Assembly: GCA_010645155.1 (NCBI GenBank)
Contig: CM021323.1
Location: 6,839,888-6,903,887, forward strand
DNA from: Tigriopus japonicus
Taxonomy: Eukaryota > Arthropoda > Copepoda > Harpacticoida > Harpacticidae
DNA length: 64,000 nucleotides
Direction: 5' to 3'
The notes under the pieces were generated by a model, which saw nothing but the letters and a program-made list of their open reading frames with translations, had not been told where the DNA came from and did not search any database. The translations under genes were made by a program, and so were the position numbers. Shown piece after piece: positions 58,445 to 64,000 of the stretch. How positions within the stretch are numbered: the stretch's first letter is position 1; each line of letters opens with the position of its first letter.

Positions 58445-61400
58445 TCAAGAGACATCGGCTACATTAGGGAGACTCATCTCGAAGAAATCTTTTCCCAGCC
58501 CGATTGTCATCGTCTGACTGGAATTTGGACTTGGAGTAGCACCTCTGGGAACCACGGATAAGATCGTCGATGTGGAATGGACCTCCACTGTACCAAGCAC
58601 ATCATCTGAAGCATCGCCACTCTCCGATAGAGAAAGCGCGTCCGACGAAAGGAAATCACTATCCGAGCTCAGCAAGACACCATTGACCACCTTATAAATA
58701 CTCGATCGCTCAAAATCCTTTTGGTCCAGACCATCCTCGCCAAGTCTCTTCTTGGAACCATGGCCAATCACACAGGCAGCCAAGCAAAGGGACATCAAAT
58801 TGATGCCCAGATAAGCCAAGAGAATGGCGAGGATAATCAAGAGCAAATTCCATGCACTCAGCTCCAGGATATCTTGAGGCTTCACACGGGTTCGTTGGAT
58901 GTCCTCCGAGGCGTTTTGAACTTGATGACTGAAGTTCTCATAAGTCTGAACTTGATGGTTGTTGTTTTTATCGAATCCTGGGAAGCTCCGAGATCGAGTT
59001 GGGGGATCGGAAGTTGGGATTGTGGGGAGAATAGAAGTGAAGAGGATAGTTGTTGAGATGGGTTTGTGTTTCAAATGTTCCCGCCACCGTCGAAGTCTGC
59101 CCCAGTTTCACTGGGAGTCTACATCACATAAGTTCTAGAACAGAGGAATGAGACAAAACAGATTAGAATTTGGCAAGTCGTAAATAATGAATAGTGTGAA
59201 AGTTGTTCAGGTATGAACTTCTACAACAAAAGCAGCGGTAGAAAGCTCCAACATTCTGTCCAAGAGAGTTTGAAAGCCGTTCCGTTCTTTTCGAAACTCA
59301 GGTACGTACAGATCCTAATTTTTGATAACACCCAAATGAACCACTTACTTCCATTAAAGACACGGGAATTGAAGCAGAAGTCATTTCATATCTGGGAGCG
59401 CCTAAAGCGTTGTTCACGATTCTCCAATCGCGTTCCAATGGCACGTTCCAAGAAGCAGAGCTCTTGTCGAATTGTTCAATACTTGTTAAGAAGCCGGAGT
59501 TACTTAGACCTGCAGAGAAAATAAAAATGTATTGAACTTAAAAGCATTTTTGGGGGGTCAAGTTGCCCAAGTAATACCTCCAATGACTGTGGGAATGCCA
59601 TATATGAGACTCATGGCATGCTCGGTCCTTCCGATCTTCATCCCTGAAGTCAAGATCCATTCGTTTGTGTCGAGGTCAAAGAATTCGGCAGAATCGAGAA
59701 CTTCATCATTTTCTCCTAAGCCTAAAAGCAAACGTTTTTAGTGAGGACATGGAAGATTTTGTATGTTTCTTTTTTCATTTGGAAAGTACTTTGGAGATTA
59801 AATTCGTACTCAAAATGAAAGTCTTTTCAAAGGTAGCGGGAATTCCTTTGCTTATTGATCGGGGCCTTTCCAAGACAGTACTGGATCAAAATTTTATCAA
59901 AAGAAACTTATGGTCATGTTGGTCTTTATTTTGAGGCGATAAATTTTTTAAGCTTGTGAGTTTTAAAGCGAAACCCAAAATACTTTAATCTGAATTTTGC
60001 GCCCTCTTTGTAGTCCCCATTGAATATGTAGGTAGAACCTTGGAGTAAAAATACGCAGTTTTCATTGACATTACACACAATTCTTGTGAAGAAGCATCCT
60101 TCACATATATGTACATTCCGTAAGAATGATTTTTTTTTCGGTGCAAAGGTTTTTTGGCCCCTCTGGATAAGATATCCTTGAACTTTTAGGTAATGACATG
60201 AAGTGCCAAAAATATTCGTCAAAAACGTAACATTTTCTTCTTCACTTCGGTTGCTTTTACTTCCAAAGAAGAATTAATATGATTGTTGAACTTCTGAGGT
60301 CAGTGCAATGATAATTTGTTGCGGTTTGAAGTAAACTTACCTCCCGTGACGAGAATTCCTTTCGATTTCTCAAACTCTACGAAGAGACACGCATGATCTC
60401 GACGAGGAACTTTCATGCTTGGTATTTCGGTCCAAGCGTTTTCCAGGATATTTAACTTGTATCCCGTCGCCAAAGATAAAGTGGAATTGTCATCGTGGCC
60501 TCCTGAAAAGAATATCCCATTGATGCAATAAACACATAAAACACAAAATCATAACTTTGTACCAGCAATGAGCACCGTCTCGTTATCCATCAAAACGGCG
60601 CACGATCGTCCCAAGACTTGAGGCAAATCTGGACCGAGTTTCCATTCAGGAATATCTGGGGATCCTTGGATTTCAGCCTTCAAATTGATGACCTCTACCG
60701 TTTTCTCACCAATTCCACCCATGACAAAAACTGCAGAACCAATCACCACACTAGTGGCCTCTTCACGGGGCCTAAATGAGTAATCAAATCCTTTGTCTAG
60801 TTAGATCTACGTAGAAAAGAAAATTCGGGGCTCCACATTGAAAAGACTCACCGAACCATGTTGCTGTGATGAGCCCAAGTGTTGTTCTTGGGATGAAAGG
60901 CCAGACAATCGGTATGAACTCCATGGCCATTCCGACCTCCACAATAAAGAACTTTGCCACCCACAAACTGAGAAATGGCCCCAGCACGTGCCAAACTGAC
61001 ATTATCCTTGGTCTCAAGCATGCAAACGTCATTCCTAAAATGTTGAGAAATTCGAACACACTATTTCTTCCGAAATGGTTTTGCTATGCAATTATTCAGA
61101 AAATGTTACTTTTATAATTCATTGGTTTATCCAAAAAGATTTTTTCCACGAGATTCAGAGATTCATAAATTTTGTGAAAATGGATGAGTTGATAACGGGC
61201 TCAAGAAGTACTCATAAACTTTTCAGCAAGCTCAGAAGTAAGAGTTAGGTAGATTACATGATCAATGTTTAACTCAATCGAAAATTAAGGCCAAGAGTCA
61301 TCCTCCCTTCAAACTGAAAACATGCATAAACTCTACACAAAATCAAGAAGCACTGGAATCATGGAGCGGGAGGCTAGCACTGATAATTATGATTTCCAGT

Positions 61401-63389
61401 AGAAACGAGTCAATAATGCTCTTCTGCAAATGAGACCTTCCTCTTGTCGAGTAGACTACGTACTTCAATTTTCAGCTCAATCGAACGTCAGAGTCAAAAG
61501 TTATACTCTCTCAAAGCTCAGGCAAATCCCACCAAGAATGAATGAACTCGCCCTTTTGTGGTAATCGTTTTACCACAAAAGGGCGAGTTCATTCATTCAA
61601 TGCTCTCTTCAGTACAAAAGTTTGAGAAGGCATAACTTTTCACTCCAGCGTTCGATTGGGCTGAAATTTGAAAAACGTGTTCTTCTCAATGCAAGCCAGG
61701 TCTCATTTGCAGAACAACACAAATGGTTCGTTTCAGCTGGTAATCATAATTCTCATTGCTAGCCTCCCACTCCATGATTTCCGTGCTTCTTGGCTCAATA
61801 CATGCATAAATCTCTACACAAAATGAATGGATTGTTTTGGGTATTGCTTTACCTCAAAAGGGGGGGTCTCATTTATGTTACACTCGCTTTACTACATAAG
61901 ATTGACAGGCCATAACTTTTCATTCTGAAGTTCAATTATAGTGGAAAAAAAACCACGTAACATACCCGACATCACCAGGGTTTCGTTTGGAAAATAACAC
62001 AATTGTTTTTTTCGGCTGGAATTTGAAATCCTAGCCTCTTCATCCAAAAAATTCAGCAGTTCTTGGCTGAGAATCAAGGATGGTTGTTCGTGTGGAAGTC
62101 TTTTTACTAAGAAGATACAAAAAGTTCTTTCTGATGCCCTCTTCAGCTCACTCCAAAATTTGAGTGTTTGCCCAAAAATAAATTTTCATAAAGTCCACAA
62201 ATTTTGTTAACTGCAGTTATTGAGTACAGAAAAGGCCACTTTTTGGGCTAAATCATCCCATCTACGTAGCAAGGGCGGGTTCTGGTTTAGTGCCATGATT
62301 ATTCTATTTAAAAGGCTGGTTTGCAATTTCCTTCCCACACGCGCACGTGTCATGCAACCACTAGGAAAGCCCTCTAGAACCATAGAACCATTAGAAACCA
62401 AGGGAGTGGTGTCATTGTATTGACCGGTTGTTGAGGAGTAAGTATTCTCTAGGGACTATGAGCCATGAAGTCAAAAGACTGTGTTACCAAAACTCATCAA
62501 TATTTCAAAACCAAGGGCTTTCTAATGATTTATGAGGCAGAATCACTCTGCTTCACCATCGATTGAGTCAATGACCTCTATAAACCATTTTGCATTTCAT
62601 GTTGGTATTCACTATCACGAGTTTGGGGAAATTTTATTTACCTCATGATAAGGTCATTGTGTTGCTTTTGGGTCATGAAATAATGCCCTGGATGACGTCC
62701 ACCCATGATCAAAGCTACCTGAAAGCATGCAGTGTAAGATTCTTCAATCGTTTTGAAAAATGAACCTCGTGTCGTCATGTCAATAATCACCTCTGGTTCC
62801 TTGTCTTTGGGAGCGCATTGTTGGAACATGTAACAATAGGCCGGGGATTCACTGTAATCCAATGGGTACCACCAATAATATCGACAACCAGTGGTGACCT
62901 GACAATGGGTTTTGCACTCATCGTTAGACTCAACAAAGAACTTGACATCCAAGAAATTGTTTTTGCCCAAGGTGCATTGCACGTTGTCCACCATTCGTTT
63001 GGAACATGAACGAAGGATGAAACAGAATTCCTCTTGACTCGTTCCAATTTGATTCAAAAGAGGATTGATGACAGCCGGCAAATCAGGGTCGCCAGTTCGA
63101 GGTTTGGCTCGGGGGTGATACTTGAAATACGCACATCGGCGATCCTGCAAAATTGGATCACAATAACTATGAATCCCATGGTATGCCTTAAAGGCCGTGC
63201 GTGTACACGGCGAAATTACTAACGTCTTGGCACAATTGTTTGCATTCGCCATGCGATTTGATAAAGGGCTTGACTTCGACGGTGTTTTCCTTGTTGAGCA
63301 TGCAATCCGGTGATGCGTCTTCCACCTGTCGACCGCAACTTTTGAACAGGAAACATTGACTTGGGCGGGTAAATGACGAAGCATAGAAT
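58445..63389 (-). CDS. Extracellular apple/PAN-like and kelch-repeat protein, 5' end unresolved
   Basis: In-frame exons on the minus strand: 62642-63389, 60852-61034, 60563-60771, 60341-60502, 59578-59721, 59349-59509, and a last exon to the stop at 58445 (probable acceptor at 58945). The first visible exon starts at an acceptor, so at least one more exon lies upstream. It encodes two Cys-rich apple/PAN-like modules (GECKQLC and DECKTHCQ regions, GCRYYWWYP, CYMFQQC). Five exons form a kelch propeller (VLYCGGRNG, VFVMGGIGE, VLIAGGHDD, ILVTGGLGEN, PTVIGGLSN, each followed by W and hydrophobic strands). The last exon has one membrane segment (SAWNLLLIILAILLAYLG) and a Ser/Asp-rich tail. A cell-surface recognition role is inferred. 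The PAN exon needs a one-base change near 63195-63205 to stay open. The final junction is uncertain. Confidence 0.75.
61344..61802. mobile_element. Foldback element in an intron of the PAN/kelch gene
   Basis: The outer arms pair imperfectly (CAAGAAGCACTGGAATCATG at 61344 with its complement ending at 61802; GGGAGGCTAGCA with TGCTAGCCTCCC). The centre is a perfect 29-bp stem (61536-61564 with 61570-61598, containing AACTCGCCCTTTTGTGG) around a 5-base loop. A further diverged copy of the inner word follows near 61815-61880. It would form a strong hairpin in the pre-mRNA. Confidence 0.8.
61803..62641. other. Remainder of the PAN/kelch intron
   Basis: Contains diverged pieces of the foldback element and two overlapping chance frames at 62207-62423. 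No exon is recognised. Confidence 0.45.
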
Positions 63390-64000
63390 CTGCAAAAAAA
63401 ATGATTTGATTTGGTTGGTAAAATTACTCGCATCGAACTACATATCGCATTGATGTAAAACAAAAAGTCAAGCAAAGGCAGAGGCTTGAAACCAAAGCCT
63501 TGTTTTTATCAACCTCATGATGAAATGTCAATTATTTCAAGATCATTTATGTATCTTATATTCAATGTTAGTAATTTTTCATTAATAGTGTATGAGAGAG
63601 GTATTACTTGAGATTAATCAATCATTACTGTGGTTGATTGATGGAGTAATTGACTGATCGATTGATGAGTGACTTAAAATCATCCACCATTTCGTTAAAT
63701 CAACATTGCACGAGTCTTGCTTGCTCCATTTTACAAGCCCCATTTTAATTTGAAAAACATAATTCACGTAAAAAGGCTCTGATCCAACTAACTTTAATAT
63801 TGCGATTAATAACATAGGACTTCACAATAATGAGACCCTATTGATGGTCTATCTCTTTTTGAGCATCAATTTGGCAACGCAAAGAAACAAGTTCTTAAAT
63901 GTTCACAATCATTTGTGCTAATATTATGTTTCCAACAGAAATGAATGGCGTATTTGCGTGAAAATATGATTCACAACGATAGGATACTCAATTCAGCTTC
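63390..64000. other. Intron or upstream region of the PAN/kelch gene
   Basis: The sequence directly upstream of the acceptor at 63390 is T-rich on the minus strand, as expected of an intron. A minus frame (63618-63815) begins MLLIAILKLVGSEPF, slightly signal-like, but offers no convincing donor in the needed phase. The first exon is probably outside the window. Confidence 0.4.

Noticed and set aside
1..64000. CRISPR arrays, rRNA genes, operons or ribosome binding sites
   Set aside because: No regularly spaced repeats of that type and no rRNA-like stretches were seen. Spliced genes with TATA and AATAAA signals show a eukaryotic nuclear sequence.

Overview
The window is nuclear DNA from an arthropod, most likely a copepod or related crustacean. 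This rests on short GT..AG introns (many 60-100 bases), TATA boxes at a fixed distance from small secreted-protein genes, AATAAA signals, a divergent ionotropic receptor, and non-LTR, hAT-like and tRNA-derived repeats. The species cannot be named from sequence alone.

Layout. 1-9.4 kb is repeats: a decayed LINE, a terminal-inverted-repeat element, a 1.36-kb hAT-like element with an 8-base target duplication, and tRNA-Leu-like SINE copies, one set in tandem. 9.5-34 kb holds six minus-strand two-exon genes (9.5, 16.9, 19.3, 25.3, 28.2 and 33.2 kb) and one pseudogene (31.2 kb) of a single secreted-precursor family. They are separated by repeat-rich spacers. 34-42.8 kb is gene-poor, with foldback repeats and a LINE nested inside another LINE. 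A seventh family member, on the plus strand, is at 42.9 kb. 43.8-48.3 kb (minus) is a six-exon ionotropic receptor. 49.7-57.5 kb (plus) is a 20-exon gene for a secreted protein built from six copies of a cysteine-rich three-exon unit with Ser/Thr-rich linkers and a C-terminal CUB-like domain. 58.4-63.4 kb (minus) is a gene with apple/PAN-like cysteine modules, kelch repeats and a possible transmembrane tail. Its 5' end is not resolved.

The most interesting system is the precursor family. Each intact member has a five-codon first exon, a signal peptide, Gly/Tyr- or Gly/His-rich segments, Lys-Arg sites usually preceded by Gly, and runs of Glu-Ala, Asp-Ala and X-Pro dipeptides directly after the sites. 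These spacers keep a two-residue register and end at a similar (A/T/G)-Tyr-(aromatic or aliphatic) motif. This is the arrangement expected for dibasic cleavage, stepwise dipeptidyl-peptidase trimming and possible amidation, as in the yeast alpha-factor precursor. A structural cuticle or adhesive role remains a serious alternative. The second notable locus is the modular CUB gene, whose exon phases (1-1, 1-0, 0-1) repeat six times, a clear record of exon-unit amplification.
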